Both the position numbers and the translations under genes were made by a program. Below, one piece after another: positions 1 through 11,928 of a stretch of DNA of 64,000 nt (within the stretch, counting starts at the first letter, position 1; every line of letters begins with the position of its first letter). Source of the DNA: Holtermannia corniformis (lineage: Eukaryota > Basidiomycota > Tremellomycetes > Holtermanniales); assembly GCA_001599935.1 (NCBI GenBank), contig BCIJ01000004.1, positions 645,716 to 709,715 of the forward strand. The letters run 5' to 3'. A model generated the notes under the pieces. It worked only from the letters and a program-made list of their open reading frames with translations. It made no database searches and was not told the DNA's origin.

Positions 1-251
1 GCCATGCACGGAAGCCGTCATGTGAGTTTGGCGAAAGGCGGGCCTTTGCTTACGGTACGCAGTTTCGCATCAGCTCATGATTCCCTCGATTCAAGAGAAG
101 TCGCTGGCGTTGTTTTGGTACGCGCCAGCATACTGCTCTCAGCCTTCAACACCACAACTTTATGTACGTAGGCGTGACTCTTGATCTGATGCATGACTGA
201 CGAGCTAGGTGACAGTTTACATTCTCTGAGCAATGCACCTGCACGAGATCT

Positions 252-348
252 GCACACGATGCAAAGCTTCGTGCAATGATAGCTTCGTGCAATGATAGCT
301 TCGTGCAATGATGCACAAAGCTTTGCACGAAGCTTTGCATCGTCGTGC
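252..348. repeat. Inverted repeat enclosing a 16-bp tandem array
   Basis: The arm at 252-274 is the reverse complement of 325-348 apart from one extra base. Between and overlapping them lie three exact head-to-tail copies of a 16-bp unit at 265-280, 281-296 and 297-312. The structure could form a hairpin. I see no gene in 1-800. Confidence 0.85.
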
Positions 349-533
349 ATTGGGTCGCGATCGTGGCCTGCAGCACGGCAGCCTTGTACCTTCACTGTCA
401 TAGATGACAATCGTGAGTACGTACAACCGTCTGCAAGTGTGACTTGAACACTAATGCTATTGTCCACTGCGCTGACTCTGTGAAGACCAATAGGGCGTGC
501 GTGAGTGACCTTAGCCAATTGATCGAGCAGCCG

Positions 534-575
534 GCGATGCACAGCAATGCATCGCGATGCATTGCCGTGCATCGC
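534..575. repeat. 42-bp near-perfect palindrome
   Basis: The two 21-base halves are reverse complements with a single mismatch, and the centre is TCGCGA-like. It shares GCATCG/CGATGC words with the inverted repeat at 252-348, so both may belong to one repeat family. No coding function is visible. Confidence 0.85.
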
Positions 576-834
576 ATCATGCGATCCATGTCTGGTGATG
601 TCTTTCAAGGTGTATGTAGCTGTATAATATGTATGACGTGTTGTCGACTTTGTCTGTTGCGACTTGGTATTTCGTCCGATGCAGCCACTTTTGCAAGAGC
701 TTTTGCAAAATTATTTTGGTAGGGATTTGGCCTCATAGGTTGCGTATAAGTGCCTCCGTCTTCTACCTATTTAGGTAGGCTAGGGTTGTTATTGGGGTGT
801 CGACACCAAGACGAAGCAACGCAAACGGAACGGC

Positions 835-1302
835 ATGCTGCTCACCACGTCTTGGTACCAGATCCTGCTCCACGGCGAGCACTCTCCACGCTGGGTCCTC
901 GAGGCAGACGGCAAGCAGCTCGATGGCTGGTTCGAGGCTCTGAGCCAGTACAATACGGCCAAGGGTGACGACTTTGGCGATTGGTGGGACGTGTCACGAC
1001 CTCGGCCGGATGGCGGCTCTACAGACTATGTCCAGATCGAGACTTGCCTAGCAACTCTCGATATTGACCTTTTTAGGGCAGCGGTAGGGACTGGACACCC
1101 ATGCCGTCACAGGACGACGACACACCGGCAGTGTGGACCGTATCTGCAGCAGCGTCAGTGTTACGGGCCAGGCGGAGGGACAAGAGGGGTTAACGGAGGG
1201 GTTGGGGAATACGGGGATTGGCCGCGGCAGTGGCTGCGGCGGGGGACATCTCGAACAATTGTACAAGCTCGAGTCTTCGAGAGCTTTAATCATAGGTTCT
1301 AA
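835..1302 (+). CDS. Unrecognised ORF, possibly a gene fragment
   Basis: This open frame runs about 155 codons from an ATG. The first 80 or so residues look protein-like (rich in W, D, G and aromatics, with segments such as SWYQILLHGEHSPRW and DDFGDWWDV). After about residue 85 the composition turns to Arg/His/Gly-rich and looks like non-coding translation, so a splice site near 1040-1080 or a truncated gene is likely. I recognise no family. It stands alone in a repeat-bearing, gene-poor stretch, and a degraded gene copy is as likely as a live gene. Confidence 0.3.
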   Translation: MLLTTSWYQILLHGEHSPRWVLEADGKQLDGWFEALSQYNTAKGDDFGDWWDVSRPRPDGGSTDYVQIETCLATLDIDLFRAAVGTGHPCRHRTTTHRQCGPYLQQRQCYGPGGGTRGVNGGVGEYGDWPRQWLRRGTSRTIVQARVFESFNHRF

Positions 1303-1629
1303 GCAAAGGCTACCCTAATCTCCCGAGACCGCCTTCTGGTACTCGCCTTACCCATTACTTGTTACCTCACTTGCCCAACACTTTTCCCAGCGATTGCCAG
1401 CGATCGCCGGTTGCCGAATACTTCTACGCGACTGATTTACTTCACCAACGGGACCTCGTCGCCATCCTAAATCCCCGGGGCTAGCCCTAACAGTCAGCAT
1501 GCACACGGGCAGCGGCTCCTATGGTGAGCAACGGCAGTGGTGGTCTTTTGTCTGGTCAACGGTTGGCTTCTGGCTCTGCTGGAAGACCGCCGCGACGGTC
1601 AACACTCGAGTCTGGACCTGACAAACAGC

Positions 1630-1724
1630 AACCTGATGAATTAGAGTAGCTAGCTCAGCAAAGACTCTACAGGAAGAAATGCTAGCTAACCTGATGAATC
1701 AGAGTAGCTAGCTCAGCAAAGACT
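1630..1724. repeat. Two direct copies of a 37-bp repeat
   Basis: The copies at 1630-1666 and 1688-1724 differ by one base and are separated by 21 bp. Each contains the palindromic word AGCTAGCT. The surrounding 1303-2352 shows no convincing gene. Confidence 0.85.
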
Positions 1725-2352
1725 GAAGAAAGGGAAAAGGGACTGATGGGATGTAAGGTAGGCGAACCTAAAGTGGAGGGAGGAAATAAGAAGCCGTCGC
1801 CGACCTTACATCTGCGGCGCGGTCTGGTGGTCATCACGGCTGCATTTGGCTAAGTCCTACCGGAGCGGTCTTCCATATTCCATGAAACTCAAAGCTCGAG
1901 GGCTCATAACATCAATACTTTTTACGTATGACCCTCACTTTGGCGAAAACATCCGCAGAGTGGCGATTTGCGCGAAACCTGAAATGAGCTGTATTCTGTA
2001 GTTGAGCTCGCGGGTATGGCGGCGTATTTGGTACATTACCGTGTTGGCTTGGTATCGTGCTGCAATTTGCATGGCAGCTGCACCCGGCCCGCCTCATCTC
2101 ACAGAGGTGTTCGGTCGAGCTGACAGTGACGCCAGTCCCCGAACTCGGCTGCATATACGGCGTCACAGACCCCTCAAGCGAAAGACAACGGACAGCGTCG
2201 CATCGGTTGCGTTTCGTTTTGCGTCCCATTGTCCCTTCAGGCCTCCTTTGTGCCAATGAAACCAACTCCTTTCGAGCAATAACTGAAACATCACCGCAGC
2301 GAAGGATAAATCTGATGACCGACTGCGCATGAGCGGGTGTCGTAGCCCAAGC

Positions 2353-3096
2353 ATGAAGTACCTCGACCCTTGCTGGCCAGGAGTCGCCGTGGCCTTGCTT
2401 TTTGTGATTGGAACGTTAGCCCAAGATGCTGCCAAGCCAGACGGTTGGTCTGACTGGATTGAGAATGACTATAATTGCGGTCCGTGACGCGCAATCAAGC
2501 GAATACTCCCTGATGCTCTCCAGTGATTGGGTGCATCAATGAAGCAGGCTTCGATGCAGCAAATAACGTACCAAACCCAGAGTATGTCGATGGCGGTCAC
2601 ACCAGGTGACACTGATACGATGGACAGCACCGCTCGAGAAAGCACTGCGCTTGCTTGCGTGACATCGAAATGCAGCACAGAGTCTCCATACAGTCTGGCG
2701 GGAAATATCTATCAAACACAGTATATTTTCAGCGTGAGAAGCCTAGGATAGCTACGCCCATCGTCCACTGACCGGATACAGATGTTCTACAAGACAGGCA
2801 GTGTGTACGAGCAAGACGGAACTCCTGCAGGCACGTCGACGTCGGGGGGACCGGCACCAACGGCTACGGCCACCGCAACGCCTGAGCAATCCGTGCCGAG
2901 CAATAATGCCAATGTGACGTCCACCACTGTCAATCGAGGAATGAGTTCGACGACAACACCGACATCTACGACCGGCACCGTGTCGACACCGTCTGGACAG
3001 TCGTCAACGACCGATGAAGGTGGCGCAGGAGTCTCACATCATGCTCACGCATTTGCTTTAGTCATTGGGTTGGTCGCCGTCATACTGTTCAGTTGA
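2353..3096 (+). CDS. Secreted Ser/Thr-rich protein, probably GPI-anchored
   Basis: Four exons join in frame from the ATG at 2353. The protein begins with an N-terminal signal peptide (hydrophobic core VAVALLFVIGTLA). A short domain of about 70 residues follows, with four Cys arranged as C-x3-C and C-x4-C (NCVIGC, then ACVTSKC). A Ser/Thr/Pro/Gly-rich stalk comes next, and the protein ends in a hydrophobic tail (FALVIGLVAVILFS), the usual plan of a fungal GPI-anchored surface protein. The introns start near 2484, 2582 and 2732. The Cys region loosely recalls CFEM or related small extracellular domains but has too few Cys for a classical CFEM, which has eight. Function is unknown; a cell-wall or plasma-membrane surface location is inferred. 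Confidence 0.6.
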
Positions 3097-3123
3097 AAGC
3101 AAGTGATGCCACTGGGGCGTTGA

Positions 3124-4599
3124 TCATGTATACATGTCGAGATGTTTCGCGACAAGCCGATCGATTACTTCCATAGTGTTGACGCCAAGTGCTTCGCGCC
3201 GCTGCAAGAGTGAGATTTGCTTCGAAGAGACGCGCAAAGTAGTCGCACGCACCAAGCTCAAGATTGTGCCGCGGACGACGACATCCATGATCTCCTGCAA
3301 CACGTCGACCGATATTAGATGAGCCTTTGCTGCAAGTGCATGGCGAACGGCGCGTAGCACCTGCGAATTGCAGTCAGCCTAGGTTGCCGGCATGACATGG
3401 ACTCACTCGCTCCTGGTCGGTCGCACCCGGCGTCAGTGTGGTAGGTGTGCTGAGTATCAAGCTACCACGTCGGCTGGGATCGATGGCGCGAGCGACGACC
3501 GTTGAGGCAGGATTGGCGTTTGTCGTATGGAAGAAATGCTGTCGCACGGATGTGCCTGACGATTGCTTTGACGTGACGTGGACCTGATGCTCTACATCGC
3601 CAGGATGACTTGTGTTCGAAGCCGCCTTACGCGGCGGTTTCGATCGAACCAAATCAGGTCGAGCCGGAGTTGTCTGTGACCTTGACAATGACTTGTTCGG
3701 TGAAAAGTTTTCACCTGTTGCGGATTAGCAGAGCCTATAGCATGACGAGCAGACAGACCTCGAGGGAGCGGTTCACCGGGTTTGACCCGTGTAGACCGGC
3801 GCCGAGTCACAAGCAATTGCATATGACTCGATGACGGGATATCCAGAGCCGCGCTGGTGACTTGGCCGAAGATGATAATGGAGCTGTCCGGTGAGACATC
3901 TAGGTGCGTCAGCGAATGCGATGGAAAGCGGCCAAGATCATCACCCTCGTCGTCGAGCGCGATGCACAAGGCCTGGCGAGTACGACCCGAAGGCGACAAG
4001 TCACCAGGTTGGCACAAAGTAGCTCGGATGAATGCCTGCGTGTGAATGGCGTGCTGGGCAACCGACCTGACATGGGTGAGCGATTGATGTTGACGTGATC
4101 ACAGCACCGCACATTTGCACCCAATTCTCGGTGCTACTATCTTCAAGCAGCGCTTCTTCATCGCCGAGCTGAACGACACCGCGGTATTGCAGTGCTGGCC
4201 TACCGCGTTGTGTTTCCAGCGAAAGACAAAGGTCGGTTTGATTCGAGTGCAGGCCCGCTAGTGGAGCGCATGCCGGTGCAGGTTCATCGAAAGGATTATC
4301 AATGGCACCAGCTGTAGCCTGAGAGCCAAAAACAATCTTGCCGAAGAAAGCTACCCCTGCGGCGGGCGTCAGCTCGAATCAGTGACCGCCGCAGCCGACG
4401 CGCCTTCGAGGAACCAGCCGTCGTCTCCCACTCTGAGACCACCGCGCCAGAGGAGTCGCCATGGCGACTTGACACGAGTCAGCGACGACACGGCTGGCGT
4501 CGAGACTGCTTCATTGCTCGTCTCGAGACGCATGCACCCATGAAGAAACAAAACCGGTGCAGATGGTGGCGACGCGTGTGTGACGATCGGTGAATGCAT
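3124..4599 (-). CDS. Unrecognised protein, tentatively Sld7-like
   Basis: Five exons join in frame on the minus strand to give about 420 residues. The N-terminal part carries a WRLLWRGGLRVGDDGW segment and then a globular stretch (FGSQATAGAIDNPFDEP). The middle is basic and Ser/Pro/Thr-rich and looks disordered. The last 80 residues are predicted helical (VLRAVRHALAAKAHLI through VIDRLVAKHLDMYT). This plan of a small N-terminal domain, a linker and a C-terminal helical bundle resembles the replication-initiation factor Sld7, partner of Sld3, but the residue match is weak and I would not transfer the name. The start at 4599 is the first ATG in the frame; the next gene starts divergently 126 bp away. 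Confidence 0.5.
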
Positions 4600-4725
4600 T
4601 ACGTAATCAGCCACGCTCACTGCCAGGCTGGCATTCCCCGTGCTTCACTCACTCTTGGCCTCGCTCGACCGTCTCTGGATCCCCGTCGTGCCAGTGACAG
4701 ACCTGGCACGCTCGCAGCAGCCACC
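4600..4725. promoter_or_regulatory. Short divergent promoter region
   Basis: Only 126 bp separate the start codons of the unknown minus-strand gene and SEC31, so both promoters must lie here or inside the neighbouring 5' regions. No TATA box is evident. Confidence 0.4.
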
Positions 4726-7700
4726 ATGAAGCTCAAGCAGGTTAGTCGCACAGCGACCTTCGCCTGGGGCGTCTCGGGCGACTCGAAACCGCTGCTCGCG
4801 ACCGGTGCGATTGCCGGTGCACTGGACGAGAACTTTAGCAACGAGAGCCAATTGGAGATCTGGTCACCCTCGTTCTATGGCGAGGATGGATCGGAATCGG
4901 TAGGGCTCGGTGGAGCTGGGCAACCTGGCCCGGTTGGCAGTATCAAGACCAGTGCCCGGTGGGTAGCTCGCCTCGAGGGGGTTTGTGCAGTGCTGAAGCT
5001 GTCGTCACCAGGTTCAACCGGATCGCTTGGTCCACAGTGGATGCTGTCAAGCCGCAAGGTATCATTGCTGCTGGTATGGAGACTGGTGAAGTCTCCGTTT
5101 ACGATGCAGCAAGCATTCTGAATGGTGACGAGTGAGTTATCTGGCAATGTTGGGACGCTCCTGATACCGTGCCAGGGCTTCGGTCGCCCGATTCTTCAAG
5201 ACAGACAAGCACACGGGTCCTGTCAAAGGTCTTGACTTCAATATTGTTCAGAAGAACCTTCTCTTGACTGGCGCTACTGGCGCCGAGGTGAGGCCTATTT
5301 AGGTGCTTGCATTACATTATCCCCGCTGACTTTGCGATCCAGATCTTCCTCTATGATCTCAACAGCCCCACGCCGTCGGCTATGGCACCCGGCGCATCAT
5401 CCACCAAACTGGATGAAATCACTGCAATTCAATGGAACCCTACCGTCGCTCGCGTCTTTGCAGCGTCTTCGTCATCCGGCTTCACTTCCGTTTGGGATCT
5501 CAAGGCCGGAAAGGAGGTCATCAGCCTCGCATACGGAGGTGGTGCCGGCCGCGGTATGGAGGCCTTGGGTGGCCAGGCTGGCCTGCAGATGGGCAAGCGT
5601 CGTGGCATGAGTGACGTATGCTGGCACCCAGAGATTGTAAGTACATAAATGTTTGGCTTCATGATCTCATGTCTACGCAGGCTACCAAAGTTGTCACCTG
5701 CTCTGAAGATGATGAATCACCGGTCATCATGGTCTGGGATCTGCGCAATTCGCGAGCGCCAGAAAAGGTCAGTCAGAACTACACCGCCCGTGGTCTCGAC
5801 CAGGCTGACATCGCCTAGATCCTTAGCGGTCACACCAAGGGCGTTCTCTCGGTCGCTTGGTGCAAGCAAGACACCGACCTTCTCCTCTCTTGTGGCAAGG
5901 ACAACCGGACGCTGTGCTGGAATCCACAAACTTGCGAGATTGTCGGCGAGGTAAGTTCTTCATCATGGCCTTGCACTGGGATCTCTTAACTGACGTGTCA
6001 CCAGGTTCCTCCAAGCAACGACTGGTCGTTCCAAACCGCGTGGTGTCCACGCAACCCCGATCTCCTTGCGACGGCGTCCTTTGATGGAACCATCGGCATC
6101 CACTCTCTGCAAGCAACGGCCAAGCCTGTCCCATCGTCGACAGACATTCACGCAGACCGTGCATGGCAGGATGGTCTTGGGGTAGCTGCCGACGACCCGT
6201 TTGCTCTTTTGGCGCAATCTGGCGGTGTCAACAACGATACCGACGCTCCGCTCTCCCTTCGACAGCCCCCAAAGTGGTTGCGTCGTCCGGCATCAGCCGT
6301 CTTTGGCTTTGGCGGTCAATTGGCATCGACTTCAAATCTTGCGGCCGCTTCTGGCAAGTCCCAAAGCTCGGTCGTGCACCTACGGACAATCGTGAGCGAG
6401 AGCGATATAGTCGATCGAGCGGCACGCCTCGACAAGATGCTCGGCCTACGTGATTCGCTCGCGGACTACTGCAGTCAGCAGTTGGATCGCAACGACGGCC
6501 ACGCTGCGGCGAGCTGGCAGGCATTGCACAGCTTGTTCAGCGCCGATGCGCGGGCGCAATTTATCCAGTCACTCGGCTATTCACGAGAGGCTGTTGCCAA
6601 GCAGGTGGCAGAAGCCATTCAGAGCCTGGCCCCCAGTGTCGCGGTTGATTCAGCTCCCCCGACACCCGACGCCAACCAATCACCTCCGGAAGCGGTCGCT
6701 GTCGAGCCTGCGCCTTCGGATGCAGCCAAGTCAAACGAGACAGCACGCGAGGAAGCCTCGGGTGCCGACGACGCAAAGCTTTTCGACCAAGCGCCTGGTA
6801 CACCGGCGGCCGATGCCGAAGCCGATTTCTTCTCCTCGATGGCTGCGGCCGGTGTACCAAAGGCGTTACCAAGCCACGTCGTCCCACACGTCAGCTACGC
6901 GGCTGATTCTTCCGTCGCTGCGACTGTCGGAAGTCACGCGTCGTCCGTCCGGTCAGAGATCATCCAGGAGGCGAACACCTTCAAAATCTACCCCGAAGGT
7001 GAAGGCGATACGGACAAGCTCATCACCAAAGCGCTTGTCTTTGGTGACTACGCCTCGGCCGTCTCTCTCTGCCTGGCGTCTGATCGATACGCGGACGCGC
7101 TCCTCCTTGCCGTACAGGGTGGTCCGGAGCTTCTTCAAGAGACGCAGAAAGCGTACTTCGAGCGCCGTACCACGGCATTCCCCTTTCTGCGTCTGTTCCA
7201 ATCCATCGTCGCCAACGACCTCATCGACATCGTGCAGAACGCCGATTTGGCAGAATGGCAGGTGATATTCGTCGTCATCTGCACTTTTGCCAAGGATGCC
7301 GAGTTCGCCAGCCTTGCCGAGCAACTGGGCCAACGTCTCGAGTTCAAGGGCCGCCTTCTGGACAACTCGGACAGTCCAGAGGCCAAGACCGCCGCAGCTC
7401 AGGCGAAGCGCGACGCAACGTTGTGTTTCCTGGCGGCGCAGAAACTTGAGAGGGTCGTCAACATCTGGATCGAGGAGCTTAGAACGGAAGAAGAATCTGC
7501 TCTCGAGGCACCGCAAGGATCACACTCGCTGTACACTGCACATGCGTCGGCTTTGCAGACTTTCATCGAGAAAGTCGCCGTTTTCGAGGCGGCGACGAAT
7601 TACGTCGACTCGGATCTGGCCATTGCAACGCAATCGGCGACGGAGGGATCCCGGTCGTACCGTCTTGCAGGACTGTACGACAGGTACTACGAATACGCGG

Positions 7701-9363
7701 ATCTGCTCGCGGCGCAGGGCTTGGTCGACCTTGCTGTGAAATACGCATCGAAGACTCCAGCTGATTACAAGGGTACCGACGGAGCCAGTACGCAGCTCGA
7801 CAAGGCGCGAGAACGGCTGCTGGAAGCTGCTGGCAAAGTAGACCTGCCGTCGGTCGGTGCACGCCAGCCGTCAGCCGCTCGGACGAATGGCAACAATTCA
7901 ATCACTGCTGCAACGGCAGTGTATCAGAATCACGCGGCGCCAAGTGCGACCCAGCCACAAATTGCTGCACTGCCATCCGGCCCGTACGAAGTTGCCCCGT
8001 CATCATACCCAGCTCAGTCGCAGTATGGATCTCAGTCGCAGTATGCCCATCCTGCAACGGATTACTCGACATCGTATCAGCCCTCATCTCAATACGCCGT
8101 GCCCTCTTACCCAAGTGCCCCGCCTCCTCGACGCGAGCAAGCTCCTTTCGTGCCAGCGGCGCAACGGCGTGATATCTCGGGTTGGAATGATGCGCCCAGT
8201 CTTGCGGTGCCCAAGCGGCCGGCGAGCGTATCTCGAGAGTCCCCGAAGCCGCAGCCTATCATGTCGCCCTTCCCTATCGACCCCTCCGCGCCTGCCCCGT
8301 ACTCGTCGGAGCCTCCGTCGCTGGCTCCGCCCAGGCAAGCTCCGCCCAATGTGATCGCTCCGCCTCCTCGCGGGCCTGCAACGAATCGTCAGAGCTTACC
8401 GCCGCCTCAGCGACCTCAAGCAACTGGGTTGCAACCTGCAGGACCCTCAGCTGCTCCGTTCCGGAGTCCACCGTCACGATCTGGCCCACCGCCTCCTGGT
8501 ACCCTGGCTGGCCCTCCGCCGCGTGCACTGTCACCGCTCGGTCCTCCGGGCCGTGTATTGTCGCCTTCGAACAATCTGGCATCAAGAATGGCTGGGCCTC
8601 CTCTACAGGCAGCTGCCCCTCCTCAGTCAACTCTGGATCGAGCTCGATCACCGCCGCAGCACCCGCCACCACCGCCTGGATCGCGTTTGGCGGGCCCACC
8701 TCCTCCAGGCCGCGGTGGTCCGGCACCTCGATCGATTCCCACTGCTGCATCTCCAGGACCGGCGCGACCTTCGAGCACTTCGAGCGATGCGCCATTGCCA
8801 GCATCGCGACCACCTCCGCCCTCGGTCTCATCGCAACACCGTACGTATGATGATTCCGACAGAAAGAATCTCATTTGGCTTCCTCTAGCATCCGGCGACC
8901 GCTCGCACATCCCGGCTGATCAGAGACTCATCTTCGATGTACTTTCCTCTGAGCTTCTCCGCGTACAGCAGAGCAACCCGCCCGTACGTACAACGCATTC
9001 ACAGAATCGCCGAGCTCATCGAACATAGCCTCAAGCCAAGCGTATGATCGAGGACACGGCAAGGAGGCTGAATTCGCTCTTCGACTCACTCAACAACGAC
9101 GCCGTGTCAAAGCCAGTCGTCGATGACTTGTTACGGCTGTCGAGAGGTACGAGATCGGATTGCAACAGTGATATTGCCGCTGACGTGCATAGCTATCGCC
9201 GACAGGGACATTGATGGAGCGCTCAACATCCACGTCAGCATGCTTACTAATGCTGAAGGGAACATGACGACTTGGGCTGTAAGTCTCCCACCCTCGCCCC
9301 TCTGCTCTTTGACTGACTGTTCTGCAGCCTGGTATCAAACAACTGATCAAATTACTGGGATGA
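4726..9363 (+). CDS. SEC31: COPII outer-coat protein Sec31
   Basis: Sec31 forms the outer cage of COPII vesicles with Sec13 at ER exit sites. The start [14 protein letters not shown] is typical of the family. Exons 1-8 encode a seven-bladed WD40 propeller, with clear repeats around [17 protein letters not shown] and [15 protein letters not shown]. An alpha-solenoid ACE1-like region covers roughly 6960-7850. A long Pro/Ser/Gln-rich linker follows (7860-8830). The C-terminal helical domain is spread over small exons ([17 protein letters not shown], then [24 protein letters not shown]) and ends [11 protein letters not shown]. The total is about 1,400 aa, normal for the family. The stop at 9361-9363 lies 39 bp from the stop of convergent EXO70. 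Confidence 0.95.
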
Positions 9364-9402
9364 TCCGGCCAGGCTACGCAAAAGACATGTGATGACATCG
9401 GG

Positions 9403-11776
9403 CTACTTGAACAGTGTATCCAGCTCGCGCTCCAGATCAGACGGCGAATAGCGAATGTCTGAACAGTCAGATAACGCAAGCTGGAGAGAGACTCACATTT
9501 GTCAAGATTCTTACCAGCGGCCCGCTGTATCCAGGTCGTATATGGCCCCATCACAACGCTGACAGTCTCACGACCGAGGCGATCCCGCAGGTCCGTGTCG
9601 GTCTTGGAAAGCTCGTATTGTCGACTTGAGCGCAGCAATTCTTCCACGCGATCGGAGAACGCCGATGCTGCGTCCTTGAGCTGCTGACGCTCGGCGTTGC
9701 CGCCCACACCGAATCGCGGTGTCGAGCCCGCATGGCTGCCCATAGAGAGCAAGCTAATGGCCTGACGCCATTCTGACAAGTAATTGCTGTATAAAGGCTG
9801 AGTAAACACGATCGTCCAACAATGCTCATCACTCACTTTTTGGCCTCGCGAAAGGCCTGGTTGAGCATATCCTCTGCTCCGGGACCAATGACATCTGTCG
9901 AAAAGGATGAGGTAGCGTCGCGTAAATATGACACTGATAGCTGAGCGAACATGAACGCACATGCAGCATGCACACTTACAATTGTTTAGCAGATACGAGG
10001 CACTGACCAACCGCTTCATAGACCGTGCACGCTGGAGCAGCGTAGCAATGAGGGTACCGATAATATCAGCTGCTTCTGCGTCAGCTGCGTACAAACATAA
10101 AGACAACAGCAACAACTGAACCGATGTAAAGTCGTAACACACCGCCTTCGGTACTGGATTTGACAGCGCTAGGTGGCTCACTCGCACCCATCAGCCAATT
10201 GCGTTCACCGAGGCTCAGCAACAGGTTGGATATGAGATTCTCTTGCGCCGGGATGCTCTCCAGGTAGGCGATCGTAGAGTGTGTGACGACCGCGATTGCC
10301 GTCGTTGGGCCGGACTCGCTGGGGGACGCCTTGATGTCCACGAGAAACTCTGGGAATGATCGGAGGATGATTGACCGCAAGGCATTCAGATGGTTTGTGA
10401 AGAGCGACTCAAGGTCCCTCCCACTACCCCCGATCGTCGCCGCCCCACCCTGCGAAGTGCATTTGCCGAGGCAGACTTCCCAGCGAGCCTGAACGCCCGC
10501 GAGCGCTTCGTACAATTCCAGAGCAAGGAATGTGTTGGATGATGCTGCTTTCTTGATGCTTGCGATGATATGGGCCATGGAAGTGTTAACCGGGGTGACA
10601 GAACCATCAGCGATTCGTTGGAATGTGTCTGAGGGGGCGGAACCATCGAACAACGATGCAAGCAAAAGTGCCTCGGTCTGCATTCGACTTCGTCAACAAA
10701 CAAGACCACTCGACTCTATCACTGACCTCTAAGACAATCATAAGAGCGTCAGTAGCTTGGACAACAGCTGCGACCTTGCGGCGACGCATATCGAGTCCTG
10801 TAGTGCCGCCAACGCCCGTGCCGCCGTCCATATCTTCCACTACGTCTGCCACGCGCTCGAGGCAAGCCCGGCCCCACGCGTTACGGGAGTTGATAAAGCC
10901 ATCGATAGCGATAGTCCACTGTGGATTGGTTACTTGGCGGACCAATGCGGATGAAGACTCGGTCAGCGACTTGACGGGCGAGATGAGAGAGATGAGTGTT
11001 GAGATGAGCGGGATTGCACGGGTCGGGTTCAATGGACCTGCGCACAGCGATCAGATCTGAGACGGACATCAGAGCATTGTACACACCATCCTGAAGTAAG
11101 ACATCGGCCGAGACAGGTTTGGTCGGATTATCGCGGATGTTCTGCATGAACACCTGCACGAGCTGGCCTACGCCTTGATCGATGAGAGTCGACTGAAGAC
11201 AGTGGCATTAGTTAGCACCTCTCGAAGTCCAATACCAGCGCTCACAAGGTCTCTGATGCCCGCCTCTCTGGCTCTGGACCCCATGCGATCCATGCGTTCG
11301 AGGTCGGAGGCGATTGACCGCAAAGCTCCGGTATACTCTGTCAAGGCCATGATGTCGGGACCCCTAGCGATGATGGCTGTCTCGTCCGCAGGAGTTCCAG
11401 GTAGTGTCACACTTTTTGTAATACCCGATGTCCTGGGCTGTAGCTGTGCTAGCACGGCATCGAGATCTGCGGCTTGTTCAGCGGGGCAGTCGACTTTGTG
11501 CATAGATACAGACTTTGGGCGTGCCGGTAGTGAGGTTGGATGCCAAGGGGAGCGATAGTCTTGTCGAGCTTGGACAGCCGAGCATCGAGCTGCGCAAGTA
11601 TGCCTGCACTGATGAGCTACGTCCGCGCAGCTGTCGGGACGAACCCGTCATTCGTTGAGACAATTGATTTGTCTTGATGAGGTGCTGGTCAAGCTATAAG
11701 GAGAAGAGAATGAGCTGGCTTTCGTAGCAGACGTATCACGGGCTCTTACCAGCGCGAGATCTGCCTCTTCATCCAT
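9403..11776 (-). CDS. EXO70: Exocyst complex subunit Exo70
   Basis: Exo70 tethers secretory vesicles to the plasma membrane by binding phosphoinositides and Rho/Cdc42-type GTPases. The first exon, MDEEADLAL, is followed by LDQHLIKTNQLSQRMT and QLDARLSKLDKTIAPL, the classical N-terminal coiled coil. The central part includes FPEFLVDIKASPSESGPTT and STIAYLESIPAQENLI. The end, YIRYSPSDLERELDTLFK after GPYTTWIQ, matches the conserved Exo70 C-terminus. About ten short introns interrupt it. The ATG at 11776 gives the family start. The gene is convergent with SEC31 and divergent from the G-patch gene at 11929. Confidence 0.92.
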
Positions 11777-11928
11777 GATGGCCGCTGCCGTTCCACTGTG
11801 CGATTCCGAGGGTGGACAACATCAACGGTACGCACGGGCGTCGCGCTTTCATGTGAAGTTGTTAGCAGCGGCATGCGTCCGGTCAAGATTTCTGGGTTGT
11901 TGCACCGACAGCACTTTGTCTGTACATC

